Of a DNA stretch of 64,000 bases, positions 35,128 to 45,602 are shown piece by piece (positions within the stretch are counted from its first letter, which is position 1; every line of letters starts with the position of its first letter). The notes below the pieces were generated by a model. That model ran no database searches and was not told where the DNA came from. It saw only the letters and a program-made list of their open reading frames with translations. The position numbers were made by a program, and so were the translations under genes. The stretch comes from HRBIN12 sp964447335. Its GTDB lineage: Bacteria > Actinomycetota > UBA4738 > HRBIN12. Location of the stretch: the NCBI GenBank assembly GCA_964447335.1, contig CAYUSA010000006.1, positions 1 to 64,000 on the forward strand, given 5' to 3'.

Positions 35128-36632
35128 CCGGCGGCATCGAGCAGTCGTTCGGCGGTGCGGCGCCAGGTCCACTCCGAGGCGACGAAGGCGCGGAGCGCGG
35201 TGCGGAGCTCCTCGCGGTCACGGTCGGACAGCGCGAGGAGGCGGTCCAACCCCTCACCCACGCGCCGAGCCGCTCCGGGGCCGGGCTCGAACGAGAACAG
35301 CCCGGGACGACCCGTGGCCGTCTCCAGGGCGGTGGCGACCTCGGCGAGCCCGGAGTGGCGAGCCACGAGCGGCAGCGCGCCCGAGGCCACGCCCTCGGCC
35401 GCGACCATGCCGAAGGCCTCCTCGAGGATCGACGGGACGACGAGCACGTCCATCGCGGCCAGCGCCCCCGGGGCGAACCGGTGGTCGAGCCGACCGGTGA
35501 ACACCGTGCGGACCGGTCCGACGGGGCCCGCGTCGAGCACCTCGGGGCTGACGCGTCCGGTTCGCGCGAGCCACTCGAGCGCGTCCGTCGCTCCCTCATC
35601 GAGCGCGAGCACGAGCGCGTGGAGCCACTCCCGGTGCAGACCGAACCCCACGACGAGCGTCGTCGGCCGGTGCGTCGAGGACCGCACGCCGGCGAGGAGC
35701 AGGTCCACGCCCTTCTGCGGGATGAGCTTGCCGAGGTACCCGACCACGTCGCCGTCGTACGCGGCCAGCTCGCGCAGGCGGGCCGCGGCTTCGGGATCGG
35801 GAGCCGTCTGGTCGTAGGCCGTGGCAAGCGCATCGAGCGCCCGCTCGTCGCGCTCGGCGAGCGCGCGGGCGACCTCGGCGTCGAGCCCGGCCGGACGCCC
35901 TCCCGGCCGCGCGTCGGCGTCGAGGCGCTCGGCGGCCTCGAGCAGGGCGGCACGGCGGGGTATGGGGAGGAACCGCTCGGCGTCCACGCCGGGCGGAACG
36001 ACGTGCACACGATCACGGATCTCCGGCACCATCTCCACGCAACGCTCGAGCGCGTCGGCCGACGAGCCCGTCACCGCCCGCGCCGCCCCGAGCCCCGTCC
36101 GTGCGAGCACGCGGTACCGCTCCTGTGGCCGCATCGCGTACTCGAGGTCGCTGCCGTGGATCTTCGTCACGTACGCGCCCGGCCCGAGCGCCCGGCGACC
36201 GATCTCGCCGCCGGGGACGGCGTGGCCCGTGACGACGACCTCGCTGCTGTGCCAGGCGACGGCCGCGCGCAGCGCCGCCGCGTTGCGGTCGAGGTACGTC
36301 TGGAGCTCGTCCTCGGTGAGGTCGACGAACCGCTTCACGGCGAAGCCCTCGTACCCGTCCAGGACGAACACCGGCAGGAGCGAGCCGATCTCGGGGCGGA
36401 GGAGCGTGCAGCGGCCCGGTCCGTCGCTCGGCCGGATCGACGTCAGGTCGTGCGGCCCATCCCCGTCGACCGTCCCGCGCATGCCGATCCACGGGTCGAC
36501 CTCGGCGTGTCCCTCCTGACACAGCAGGACCACGTCGTGGCCGGCGCGCACGAGCTCTTCGGCGACGCGGGCCGTGTAGATGTTCGAGCCGGTCCCCTCG
36601 AGGAGCCAGCCGTGCCAGAGCAGGACGCGCAT
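35115..36632 (-). CDS. Glycosyltransferase family 4 protein
   Basis: The 505-residue protein has the GT-B N-terminal domain start MRVLLWHGWLLEGTGSNIYTARVAEELVRAGHDV, KIHGSDLEYAM in the middle and the C-terminal donor site PSILEEAFGMVAAEGVASGALPLVARHSGL. The ExxxxxxxE motif of family 4 is present. It is longer than usual because of a linker rich in R, A and E (about 255-310). The sugar and acceptor are unknown. The ATG at 36632 matches the start of the fold. Only 75 bp separate it from asd. Confidence 0.85.
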   Translation of the reverse strand: MRVLLWHGWLLEGTGSNIYTARVAEELVRAGHDVVLLCQEGHAEVDPWIGMRGTVDGDGPHDLTSIRPSDGPGRCTLLRPEIGSLLPVFVLDGYEGFAVKRFVDLTEDELQTYLDRNAAALRAAVAWHSSEVVVTGHAVPGGEIGRRALGPGAYVTKIHGSDLEYAMRPQERYRVLARTGLGAARAVTGSSADALERCVEMVPEIRDRVHVVPPGVDAERFLPIPRRAALLEAAERLDADARPGGRPAGLDAEVARALAERDERALDALATAYDQTAPDPEAAARLRELAAYDGDVVGYLGKLIPQKGVDLLLAGVRSSTHRPTTLVVGFGLHREWLHALVLALDEGATDALEWLARTGRVSPEVLDAGPVGPVRTVFTGRLDHRFAPGALAAMDVLVVPSILEEAFGMVAAEGVASGALPLVARHSGLAEVATALETATGRPGLFSFEPGPGAARRVGEGLDRLLALSDRDREELRTALRAFVASEWTWRRTAERLLDAAGYSV

Positions 36633-36707
36633 CGCCCGCTCAGAGGGCGCTGCGGATGCGCTCGGCGGGAGCCTCGCCGGCACCGATCCGGCAGCACTGG
36701 CAGTCGC

Positions 36708-37739
36708 TCACGCGCCCGCCAGCACGGCCTCGGCGATCTGGACCGCGTTCAGCGCCGCGCCCTTGCGCAGGTTGTCGCCGCACGCGAACAGCAGCAGCGC
36801 GTCGGCGCGGTCCGGATGCTGCCGGATCCGCCCAACGAGCACGTCGTCGCCGCCCGCGGCCTCGAGCGGGCTCGGGTAGACGAGGTTCGCGGGGTCGTCG
36901 CGGACCTGCACGCCGGGGGCCTCGGCGAGGATCTCGCGGGCCTCGGCCGGCGAGAGGTCGCGCTCGAACGTGGCGTGCACGCTCACCGAGTGCCCGACCG
37001 CGACCGGCACGCGCACGCACGTCGCCGCGATGTCGAGCTCGGGCATGGACAGGATGCGCCTGGCCTCGCGGGCCATCTTGATCTCCTCGAACGTGAAGCC
37101 GCTCTCCTCGTCGAAGGCGTCGATCTTCGCGACCACGTTGTAGGCGATCGTCTTGCCGAAGACCTCGCCGACGGGCAGGGCGGCCGGGTCGGGGTGACCG
37201 AGGTCGTCCTCGGTGCCGTGGAGCTTGCCGACCTGCTCGGCGAGCTCGGCCACGCCGCGGTGCCCGGCACCGGAGACCGCCTGGTACGACGAGACGACGA
37301 GCGAGCGGAGCCCGGCCGCGCGGTGCAGCGGCGCGACGGCCATGAGCGTCGTGATGATCGTGCAGTTCGGGACCGAGATCACCTTCGGCTTCGATGCGAG
37401 GGACTCGGGGTTCACCTCGGGGATCGTGAGCGCCGCCCACGGCTCCATCCGGAACGCCGAGGAGTTGTCGATGCACACGGTGCCGTTCCCGGCGGCCAGG
37501 GGGACCCACGTCTTCGCGACCGCCCCGCCGCACGAGCTGAGCGCGATGTCCACCCCCCGCAGCGCCTCGACGCTCTGGACGCCGACGGGGTGCTCCTTCC
37601 CTCGGAACGTGACGATGCGCCCGGCCGAGCGCTCGGAGGCGAGCGGCACGAGCTCGTCGACGGGGAAGTCCCGCTCCTGCAGGATCCGGGTCATCTCCCG
37701 GCCGACCGCTCCGGTAGCTCCGACGACGGCGACGCGCAT
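36708..37739 (-). CDS. asd: Aspartate-semialdehyde dehydrogenase
   Basis: The 343-residue enzyme reduces aspartyl phosphate to aspartate semialdehyde, the branch point to lysine/diaminopimelate, threonine and methionine. NADP motif GATGAVG (7-13), the active-site cysteine C126 in SVPNCT and the YQAVSGAGHRG segment are present. It lies 34 bp downstream of lysC, the classical ask-asd operon of actinobacteria. The ATG at 37739 begins the Rossmann fold directly. Confidence 0.96.
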   Translation of the reverse strand: MRVAVVGATGAVGREMTRILQERDFPVDELVPLASERSAGRIVTFRGKEHPVGVQSVEALRGVDIALSSCGGAVAKTWVPLAAGNGTVCIDNSSAFRMEPWAALTIPEVNPESLASKPKVISVPNCTIITTLMAVAPLHRAAGLRSLVVSSYQAVSGAGHRGVAELAEQVGKLHGTEDDLGHPDPAALPVGEVFGKTIAYNVVAKIDAFDEESGFTFEEIKMAREARRILSMPELDIAATCVRVPVAVGHSVSVHATFERDLSPAEAREILAEAPGVQVRDDPANLVYPSPLEAAGGDDVLVGRIRQHPDRADALLLFACGDNLRKGAALNAVQIAEAVLAGA

Positions 37740-37773
37740 GGTCCCGTCATGGTACCGGCCGGGCGAGGGCCGA

Positions 37774-39009
<1,236 letters not shown>

Positions 39010-39111
39010 GCGACACCCTCCGTCGAGTCGCGTCCGAGCCTAGCAGCCGTTCCCCGCGTCACGGCTCGGGGAGGGAGCGGCATAGTACGGGTGAGACCGG
39101 CCGGAGAGGAC

Positions 39112-39696
39112 GTGGTGTTCGAGGACCTCGGCGACGGCGAGCTGCTCGTCCTGTCACGGGAGGAGCCCGATGCCTTCGCGGCGCTGTACGAGCGCTACGC
39201 GACGGCGATCCTCGGCTTCTTCGCGCGGCGGACGCTCGACCCCGAGGCCGCCGCCGAGCTCACCGCCGAGACGTTCGCCGAGGCCTTCGCCTCGAGGGCC
39301 CGCTACCGGGACCGCGGCGCCGGGGGCGCGGCGTGGCTCTACGGCATCGCGAGGCACCAGCTCGGCCGGTTCTTCCGGACCGGCGCCGTCGACGCCCGCG
39401 CGAGGCGGCGGCTCGGCATGCCGGACCGCGACCTCGCGCCCGAGGACTACGAGCGGATCGAGGAGCTCATCGACTTCGAGCGCGTCGGGCGGGCGATCGC
39501 GAAAGCGTTCGGACTGCTTTCCGAGGAGCAGCGCGAGGCCATGACGCTGCGCGTGATCGAGGGCCGCCCGTACCGAGAGGTCGCGGAGCAGCTCGCGTGC
39601 TCCGAGGAGACCGCGCGGGCCCGCGTGAGCCGCGGCCTGAAACGACTGACCCGCCTGCTGGAGGCTCCGCAGGCGGAACCCGAGATCGGAAGGTGA
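39112..39696 (+). CDS. ECF/SigJ-like RNA polymerase sigma factor
   Basis: The roughly 194-residue protein has sigma region 2 (PDAFAALYERYATAILGFFARRTLDPEAAAELTAETFAEAFASRARY, AAWLYGIARHQLGRFFR) and region 4 (LSEEQREAMTLRVIEGRPYREVAEQLACSEETARARVSRGLKRL). GTG 39112 (or 39115) is preferred because GGAGAGGA lies just upstream. GTG 39091 is another option. The stop abuts the next gene, a membrane protein that may be its regulator. Confidence 0.88.
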   Translation: MVFEDLGDGELLVLSREEPDAFAALYERYATAILGFFARRTLDPEAAAELTAETFAEAFASRARYRDRGAGGAAWLYGIARHQLGRFFRTGAVDARARRRLGMPDRDLAPEDYERIEELIDFERVGRAIAKAFGLLSEEQREAMTLRVIEGRPYREVAEQLACSEETARARVSRGLKRLTRLLEAPQAEPEIGR

Positions 39697-39701
39697 GCGA
39701 G

Positions 39702-40751
39702 ATGGACACGGCGATCGGCTACCTCGAGGAGCTGCGGGGCGACCTCGTCGAGGCCGCGTGGCGCGAGGACGTGCGGACCCCCGAGCGCCGGCGCCGGTTG
39801 CCGCGGCCGCGGTCCCGAGGCAGGTTCGTCGCGCTCGCGGCGGTGCTCGCGCTCGTCGCGGCGGGGGGGACCGGGTTCGTCGCGATGCGCGTCGCGCGGG
39901 AAGGCCCGTACCCCGCCACGGCGACCGGAGGTCCCTTGACGGTCTCCGAGCAGGGCGCCGACGAGGTGCGGGGGGTTGGCTTGCTCACGGACGAGCTCCT
40001 CGGGGGGAACGACGTCTCCGTAACCGCGCCGGCAGACGTCCCCGCAGGCGTGGCGTGGAGCGCGGTCGGGACCATCGTCGGGCCCGATCTCACGCGCGTG
40101 GTGAAGACCGCGGCGCTCACGGTCGTGGTCCCGAACGGGACGTTCGACGAGCGGTTCGGCCGGGCCTCGGACGTCGCGGAGCGGTTCGGCGGGTTCGTCT
40201 CCTCTGCCACGACGCGCGAGCGCTCGGGCTCGCTCACGCTGCGGGTGGACGCCGACCGGTTCGGCGAGGCGCTCGGCGCGCTGCGGGCGATCGGCGACGT
40301 GCGGTCGGAGACCGTCGGCGGGCAGGACGTGACGGCCTCCTACGTCGACCTCGAGGGCAGGCTGCGGATCTCGGAGGCGCGGCGCGACGTGCTCCTGGAC
40401 CTGATGGCCGAGGCCACCACGATCGAGCAGACCCTGCGCGTGCAGAACGCGCTCGACGACGTGCAGCTGCGCATCGAGCAGCTGAAGGGCGAGCTCCAGC
40501 TCCTGAACGACCTGACCCGCAAGGCCACCATCGCGGTCTCCCTGCGCGAGGCCGACGCCCCCGTCCAGCTCACGCAGGAGGACGTCACGGCGCCGAGCAT
40601 CGCGAGCGCGTGGCGGCACGGCGTGGCGGGGTTCTTCCGAGCCCTGTTCGCGGTGCTCGTCGGCCTCGGCTACCTGCTCCCCGTCGCCATCATCGGCGCG
40701 GGGGCGTGGGGCGTGACGCGGGTCGTCCGGCGTCGCCGGGCGATCACGTAG
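39702..40751 (+). CDS. DUF4349-domain membrane protein, possible anti-sigma partner
   Basis: The 349-residue protein has a basic cytoplasmic N-terminus of about 42 residues, one membrane helix (FVALAAVLALVAAGGTGFVA), an external DUF4349 domain with a predicted coiled coil (TIEQTLRVQNALDDVQLRIEQLKGELQLLNDL) and a second membrane helix near the end (FFRALFAVLVGLGYLLPVAIIGAGAW). It starts 5 bp after the ECF sigma gene. The short cytoplasmic tail makes an anti-sigma role plausible, though no zinc-finger motif is present. The function of DUF4349 is not established. Confidence 0.75.
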   Translation: MDTAIGYLEELRGDLVEAAWREDVRTPERRRRLPRPRSRGRFVALAAVLALVAAGGTGFVAMRVAREGPYPATATGGPLTVSEQGADEVRGVGLLTDELLGGNDVSVTAPADVPAGVAWSAVGTIVGPDLTRVVKTAALTVVVPNGTFDERFGRASDVAERFGGFVSSATTRERSGSLTLRVDADRFGEALGALRAIGDVRSETVGGQDVTASYVDLEGRLRISEARRDVLLDLMAEATTIEQTLRVQNALDDVQLRIEQLKGELQLLNDLTRKATIAVSLREADAPVQLTQEDVTAPSIASAWRHGVAGFFRALFAVLVGLGYLLPVAIIGAGAWGVTRVVRRRRAIT

Positions 40752-40762
40752 CGCTCGGGCGG

Positions 40763-42865
40763 TCAGTCCGGGCGGAGCGCGCGCCGCAGGAAGTCGAGCT
40801 GCACCCGCAGGACGTTCTCGGTCACGGCCTCCGAACGCGTGAGGTGCGTCGCGTTCGGGATGAGCACCAGCTCGTGGAACCTCCCCGCCTCGAACAGCGC
40901 GGCCGAGAGCTGGAGCGTGTTCGCCACGACGACGTTGTCGTCGGCGACACCGTGGATCGCAAGGAGAGGGCGCTCGAGCCTCGGCGCGTCGGCCACGATG
41001 GAGTTGCGGGCGTACACATCGGGCTCGTCGTCGGGGTGCCCGAGGTAGCGCTCGGTGTAGTGGGTGTCGTACAGGCGCCAGTCGGTGACCGGCGCGCCGA
41101 CGACGGCGGCGTGGAAGACATCCGGACGCCGCAGCACGGCGAGCGCCGAGAGGTACCCGCCGAACGACCACCCGCGGATCGCGACGCGCGAGCGGTCGAG
41201 GAACGCGAAGCGCTCGGTCGCGGCCTCGAGCGCCTCGACCTGGTCCTGCAGCGCAAGCGCGAGATCGTGCTGCACCTCGCGAGCCCAGGCGGGACCGCGG
41301 CCGTCCATGCCACGGCCGTCGACGACGAGCACCGCGAACCCGTGGTCGGCGAGCCACTGCGAGGTGAGGAACTGGCCTCGGGACCGCAGCACTCGGTTCG
41401 TGAGCGGTCCCGGCCCGCCGTACGGGTCGAGCAGCACCGGGAGCGGTCCGTCGGGCTCGAGCCCGCCGGGAAGCAGCAGCGCCGCCTGGAGCTCGCGCGC
41501 GCCGAGCGTGAGGAACGTCGGCCGCGCCTGGACGACCGGCTCCTCCGCGAGGTTCGCGATCTCGGCGACCGGCTCGGCGCCGGCGAGCACCGTCGCGACG
41601 ACGGGGCCCTCGAGTCCGGCCGAGACCCGCACGAGCACCTCGCCGCCCTCGACGCCCGAGTGCAGCCCCGGGCCCTCGGACAGGCGCTCGAGCCCGCGCT
41701 CGGCGCTCCATCGGAACAGGTGGACATCGGCCGGGTCCTCGGAGGCGCGGAACAGCACGCCCCGCCCGCCCGAGAGCACCTCGCGGACCTGGAGCCCCGG
41801 CGGCGTGACGGGCTCGCCGTCCACGGTCAGGCGCTGCGTGTCGGACCCGCGGTCCGAGATGACCGTCGCGATGCGCCCGTCCTCGAGCCGGACCGGCGCG
41901 TCCTCAGGCAGGTCGAGCCACTGCGGGTCGTGACCCTCGCGCACGAGCGTCGTCGCGCCGGCCGCCGCGTCGGCCTCGAGCAGCCGGGTCCGGCGCTGGT
42001 CCCGCGACTGCACGAGGAGCGTGAGCGGCGCGTCGGCGCTCCAGTCGACCCTCGCGAGGTAGGGGAACGCGACGCGATCCCACACGACCTCGACGCGTGA
42101 CCCCGTGGTCACGTCGAACACGAAGAGCGTGACGGCGGCGTTGTCGGTGCCCGCCTGCGGGTAGCGCACGCGACGCGGCGGAGCCGCGGGATCGGTCGGA
42201 TCGGTGAGGTGCCAGACCCGAACCTCGCGTTCGTCCACGTGGGTGGCCGCGAGGAGCCGGCCATCGGGCGACCACCAGTGTCCGCGGAGGCGATGCATCT
42301 CCTCGGCCGCCGCGAACTCCGCGAGCCCCCACGACCGGTCGGGATCGTCGTCGCCGGCGAGCACCCGGTTCCCCCCCTCGACGTCGCGGACGTGCAGCGC
42401 GCCGTCGACGACGTAGGCGACCCGGCGGCCGGTCGGATCCAGGCGAGGATCGTCGACGGTTCCCGGGACCGTGAGCTCGTCCACCCAGCCCTCGTCGAGG
42501 TCGGCGAGGAACGGCCGGCCCGAGACCGTGAACACGATGCGACGGACGGCGCGGTCGGTGGCGTACGCGGTCACGCCGGTGGAGCGCTCGCGGACGCGCT
42601 CGCGGCGGGCGCGCTCGGCCGTCGAGAGCTGCGAATCGTCCTCGTCCGGACCATGCTCGCGCGGGTCGAACAGGCAGCGCTCCGTGCCGCTTGCGACATC
42701 GAGCACCCACGGGCACGAGACGTGGTCGTCGCCCGAGCGCGTGCGCAGGAACACGACACGTGAGCCGTCGGGCGAGACCGTGAACGCGCGGGGCACGCCG
42801 AGCGTGAAGCCGCGCGTCCGCGCGACCTGTCGGGGGTACTCCTCGAGGCGGGCGGCGTCGTCCAT
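40763..42865 (-). CDS. S9-family prolyl oligopeptidase-type serine peptidase
   Basis: The 700-residue protein has an N-terminal beta-propeller (repeated DGSRVVFLRTRSG, DGRLLAATHVDEREVRVWHL) and a C-terminal alpha/beta-hydrolase domain. The nucleophile is in GWSFGGYLSAL, the aspartate in GVADDNV and the histidine in PNATHL. Members cleave short peptides or act as dipeptidyl-/acylaminoacyl-peptidases. There is no signal peptide, so it is cytoplasmic. It lies 6 bp downstream of recR on the same strand and may be cotranscribed. Confidence 0.93.
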   Translation of the reverse strand: MDDAARLEEYPRQVARTRGFTLGVPRAFTVSPDGSRVVFLRTRSGDDHVSCPWVLDVASGTERCLFDPREHGPDEDDSQLSTAERARRERVRERSTGVTAYATDRAVRRIVFTVSGRPFLADLDEGWVDELTVPGTVDDPRLDPTGRRVAYVVDGALHVRDVEGGNRVLAGDDDPDRSWGLAEFAAAEEMHRLRGHWWSPDGRLLAATHVDEREVRVWHLTDPTDPAAPPRRVRYPQAGTDNAAVTLFVFDVTTGSRVEVVWDRVAFPYLARVDWSADAPLTLLVQSRDQRRTRLLEADAAAGATTLVREGHDPQWLDLPEDAPVRLEDGRIATVISDRGSDTQRLTVDGEPVTPPGLQVREVLSGGRGVLFRASEDPADVHLFRWSAERGLERLSEGPGLHSGVEGGEVLVRVSAGLEGPVVATVLAGAEPVAEIANLAEEPVVQARPTFLTLGARELQAALLLPGGLEPDGPLPVLLDPYGGPGPLTNRVLRSRGQFLTSQWLADHGFAVLVVDGRGMDGRGPAWAREVQHDLALALQDQVEALEAATERFAFLDRSRVAIRGWSFGGYLSALAVLRRPDVFHAAVVGAPVTDWRLYDTHYTERYLGHPDDEPDVYARNSIVADAPRLERPLLAIHGVADDNVVVANTLQLSAALFEAGRFHELVLIPNATHLTRSEAVTENVLRVQLDFLRRALRPD

Positions 42866-42871
42866 CGGCGG

Positions 42872-43465
42872 CTACATCTCGCGGCGGCCCTCGAGGGCCT
42901 GCGAGAGCGTGACCTCATCGGCGTACTCGAGGTCCCCGCCGACCGGCAGCCCACTCGCGAGCCGCGTCACGGTCACGCCGAGCGGCTTCAGCAGGGCCGC
43001 GACGTACAGCGCGGTCGCGTTGCCCTCGAGGTTCGGGTTCGTCGCGATGATGACCTCGGTCACGTGGTCGCGCTCGACGCGCTCCAGGAGCTCCTGCACG
43101 TGCAGGTCCTCGGGTCCGATACCGTCGAGCGGACTGATCGCGCCGCCGAGCACGTGGTACCGCCCCTTGATCACGGCCGCCTTCTCGATGGTCGCCGCGT
43201 CCTTCGGCTCCTCGACCACGCAGATCACCGTGCGGTCGCGCCCCTCGTCGCGGCATACGCGGCAGCGGTCGCCCTCGGCGACGTTGCCGCACTCGACGCA
43301 GAACGAGATGCGCTCCTTGGCGTGCACGATGGCCTCGGCGAGGCCCCTTGCCCCCTCCGGCTGCCCCTTTACGAGGTGGAACGGGGGCCGCTGCTCCGAC
43401 TTCGGCCCGACCCCCGGCGGGCGGGAGAGCTCGTCGATCAGGTCCTGGATCGGGCCCTCGTACAC
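42872..43465 (-). CDS. recR: Recombination protein RecR
   Basis: This 197-residue protein loads RecA at gaps with RecO/RecF. It has the helix-hairpin-helix PPGVGPKSEQRPPFHLVK, a four-cysteine zinc finger (CVECGNV...CRVCRD) and a TOPRIM domain (ICVVEEPKDAATIEK, YHVLGGAISPLDGIGPEDL). The more usual LPGIGPKSAQR is altered to PPGVGPKSEQR. The GTG start at 43465 immediately follows the dnaX stop, with no ybaB gene in between. Confidence 0.96.
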   Translation of the reverse strand: MYEGPIQDLIDELSRPPGVGPKSEQRPPFHLVKGQPEGARGLAEAIVHAKERISFCVECGNVAEGDRCRVCRDEGRDRTVICVVEEPKDAATIEKAAVIKGRYHVLGGAISPLDGIGPEDLHVQELLERVERDHVTEVIIATNPNLEGNATALYVAALLKPLGVTVTRLASGLPVGGDLEYADEVTLSQALEGRREM

Positions 43466-45262
43466 CTAGGCCCCGTCCTCGGTCGCGGGCTTGGCGCCGA
43501 GCTCGGCCGTCAGGCGCGCGAGCGCCTCCTCCTCGGACAGCGGCGGATCGTCCTCCACGGTCTCGGCCACCCCGGCCACGGCCTCGCGCACCACGCACCG
43601 CACCTTCGGCGACACCCCGAAGAGGTCCTGCAGCGCCTCCCGCAGCTCGTCCTCGCGCTGCTCCACCTTCGACACGCCGAACTTCCGATCCGGCGGGAAC
43701 ACCAGCTCCAGCGTCTCCCCGTCGAACGCCCCCGGCGTCGCCACCTCTAGGAACGACGGCAACACCGCCTTCCCGGCCCCCCGCAGATGCCCGATCAACG
43801 CCCCCCAATTGGCCCGGATCATCCCCACATCAACCGCCGAAGTCCCCGCCCCCACCACCGCCTGCGCAGGCGCTGAGGGAGCAACGGCCGTCGTCGGAGC
43901 GCTGACGTCACCGCGGGAGGCGGCCTTGGACGCCTTGGTCTCGCGCCTCGGAGACGGTGCCGGCGGCGGGGCCGTGGCGGAGGGAGCGCCTGAGCCCCCG
44001 TCGAGAACCCCCGCCGCCGGCGCTCCCGCCGAGGTTCCTGCCCCACGCTGCGGATACGCTCCCGGAACCACGGCCCCGCCGCCACCACCCGTGGCAGCTG
44101 CGATCCCGGAGACCCGCTCGAGCCGCTCCAACCGAGCCACCAACCCGGCGGGTTGCGCGTCGGTCTCGGGCATCGTCGCCCGCACGAGCGCGAGCTCGAG
44201 CGAGAGCCTGGGCGATGTGGTCCACCGCATGTCGGTCTGCGCGGCGAGCAGCAGCGAGAGCACGCGCGAGAGCTCGGCCGGCGAGAACTTCGCGGCCTGG
44301 GCGCCGAGCCGCTCCGCGTCGCCCTCGGTCACGTCGAGGAGGTCGTGCTGCCCCGGCGCCGTCTTCACGAGGAGCAGATTGCGGAAGTGCGTCAGCGTCT
44401 CCGACGTGAGGTGCCGCAGGTCCTGCCCCTCCTGGACGAGGCTGCTCACGATCTCGAACACGCCGCGCGCGTCGCCCACGCTCACGGCGTCGGCGAGCGA
44501 GTACTGGACGTCCGAACGCCCCGTTCCGATGAGCGAGGCCACAACGGTCTCGTCGATGTCCCCCGCGCCGAGCACCGAGGCCTGGTCGAGCAGCGAGAGC
44601 GCGTCGCGCACCGAGCCCTCCGTCTGACGAGCGATGGTGTGCGCCGCCTCGACCGAGAGCTTCATCCCTTCGTCGGCGGCGATCCGCTGGAGGTGCTCGG
44701 CGACGGCCTCCATCGGCACGCGGCGGAAGTCGAAGCGCTGGCAGCGGCCGATGATCGTCGCCGGCATCTTGTGGGGCTCGGTCGTCGCGAGCACGAACCG
44801 CACGCCGACCGGCGGCTCCTCGAACACCTTCAGGAGGGCGTCGAACGCCTCGCGCGACAGGCGCTGCGCCTCGTCGATGATGTAGACCTTCTCGCGACCC
44901 TGGACCGGCGCGGTCGGCGCCTTCTCGCGGAGGTCGCGCGCATCGTCGACGCCGCCGTGGCTCGCCGCGTCGATCTCGACGACGTCCAGGTGCTGGCCCT
45001 CGCGGATCGACAGGCACTGCTCGCACGTGCCGCAGGGCTCGGCCGTCGGGCCCTTCTCGCAGTTGACCATCTTCGCGAGGATCCGAGCCGTCGAGGTCTT
45101 GCCGGTCCCGCGAGGACCGCAGAACAGGAACGCGTGGGCGAGGCGCCCCTCCTTCACCGCCCCCATGAGCGCGCGGATGACGTGCTCCTGGCCGAGGACC
45201 TCCAAGGGCCCCTGCGGCCGGTACTTGCGGTAGAGGGACTGGTACGGCTTCTCTTCGGCCAC
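43466..45262 (-). CDS. dnaX: DNA polymerase III gamma/tau subunit
   Basis: The 598-residue clamp-loader subunit has the Walker A motif GPRGTGKTSTARI, a zinc module (NCEKG...CGTCEQC), Walker B VYIIDEAQRLS and sensor 1 VLATTEPHKMP. Beyond about residue 375 is a low-complexity A/G/P linker, then a tau-type C-terminal domain (GMIRANWGALIGHLRGAGKAVLPSFLE). No slippery sequence for a shorter gamma form is evident. The start is GTG at 45262, downstream of the SRP RNA on the same strand. Confidence 0.96.
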   Translation of the reverse strand: MAEEKPYQSLYRKYRPQGPLEVLGQEHVIRALMGAVKEGRLAHAFLFCGPRGTGKTSTARILAKMVNCEKGPTAEPCGTCEQCLSIREGQHLDVVEIDAASHGGVDDARDLREKAPTAPVQGREKVYIIDEAQRLSREAFDALLKVFEEPPVGVRFVLATTEPHKMPATIIGRCQRFDFRRVPMEAVAEHLQRIAADEGMKLSVEAAHTIARQTEGSVRDALSLLDQASVLGAGDIDETVVASLIGTGRSDVQYSLADAVSVGDARGVFEIVSSLVQEGQDLRHLTSETLTHFRNLLLVKTAPGQHDLLDVTEGDAERLGAQAAKFSPAELSRVLSLLLAAQTDMRWTTSPRLSLELALVRATMPETDAQPAGLVARLERLERVSGIAAATGGGGGAVVPGAYPQRGAGTSAGAPAAGVLDGGSGAPSATAPPPAPSPRRETKASKAASRGDVSAPTTAVAPSAPAQAVVGAGTSAVDVGMIRANWGALIGHLRGAGKAVLPSFLEVATPGAFDGETLELVFPPDRKFGVSKVEQREDELREALQDLFGVSPKVRCVVREAVAGVAETVEDDPPLSEEEALARLTAELGAKPATEDGA

Positions 45263-45319
45263 GCGTGTTCCCCCTCTTCGCCTGCCCCGCCGCGGGGAAG
45301 GGCGTCGGGAGATGATAGT

Positions 45320-45596
45320 GGTGGCCGTGCACCCGCCGTCGACCGCATCGAACCTGGTCGCATCACCGGCCGGTAGCTCCGGTCAGGCACGCCCGCGGCA
45401 CCCGTCACGCCCCGCTTACGGCTGCTTCCTTCCGGATCTGACCGGGTTCACGGGATGACGTCGCGCGGGACCCAACCTTCAACGCTCCGTGCCGGGAGCA
45501 GACTCGGACCCGACGGGCCTCGGGCGGGGATTCAGCCCCGCTGAAGCGGATCGCGGGTACAGGGCACCGCTAGCTCCCCGCCTAGCACGGCCACCG
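45320..45596 (-). ncRNA. ffs: Large (Alu-domain-containing) signal recognition particle RNA
   Basis: On the minus strand the Alu-type start GGTGGCCGTGCTAGGCGGGG, the GGGAGCTAGCGGTGCCCTGT segment, and the conserved helix 8 with a GGAA tetraloop (CCGGAAGGAAGCAGCC, about 45436-45421) are recognisable. The ends pair perfectly over 11 bp (45585-45595 with 45320-45330). The length of about 277 nt is that of the Bacillus-type scRNA rather than 4.5S RNA. The usual CAGGUCC of helix 8 reads CAGAUCC. It binds Ffh for membrane targeting. Between it and dnaX is a weak CCCCG/CGGGG hairpin (45285-45297). Confidence 0.88.
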
Positions 45597-45602
45597 CGGC
45601 CG

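Noticed and set aside
39010..39090. A lysine riboswitch upstream of lysC
   Set aside because: The interval to the divergent sigma gene is about 100 bp and shows no lysine-box sequence or long helical structure.
45480..45600. A possible tRNA upstream of the SRP helix 8 region
   Set aside because: The GGATTCAGCCCCGCTGAA stretch looked like a T-arm, but the sequence matches the 5' Alu domain of large SRP RNA and no cloverleaf forms.
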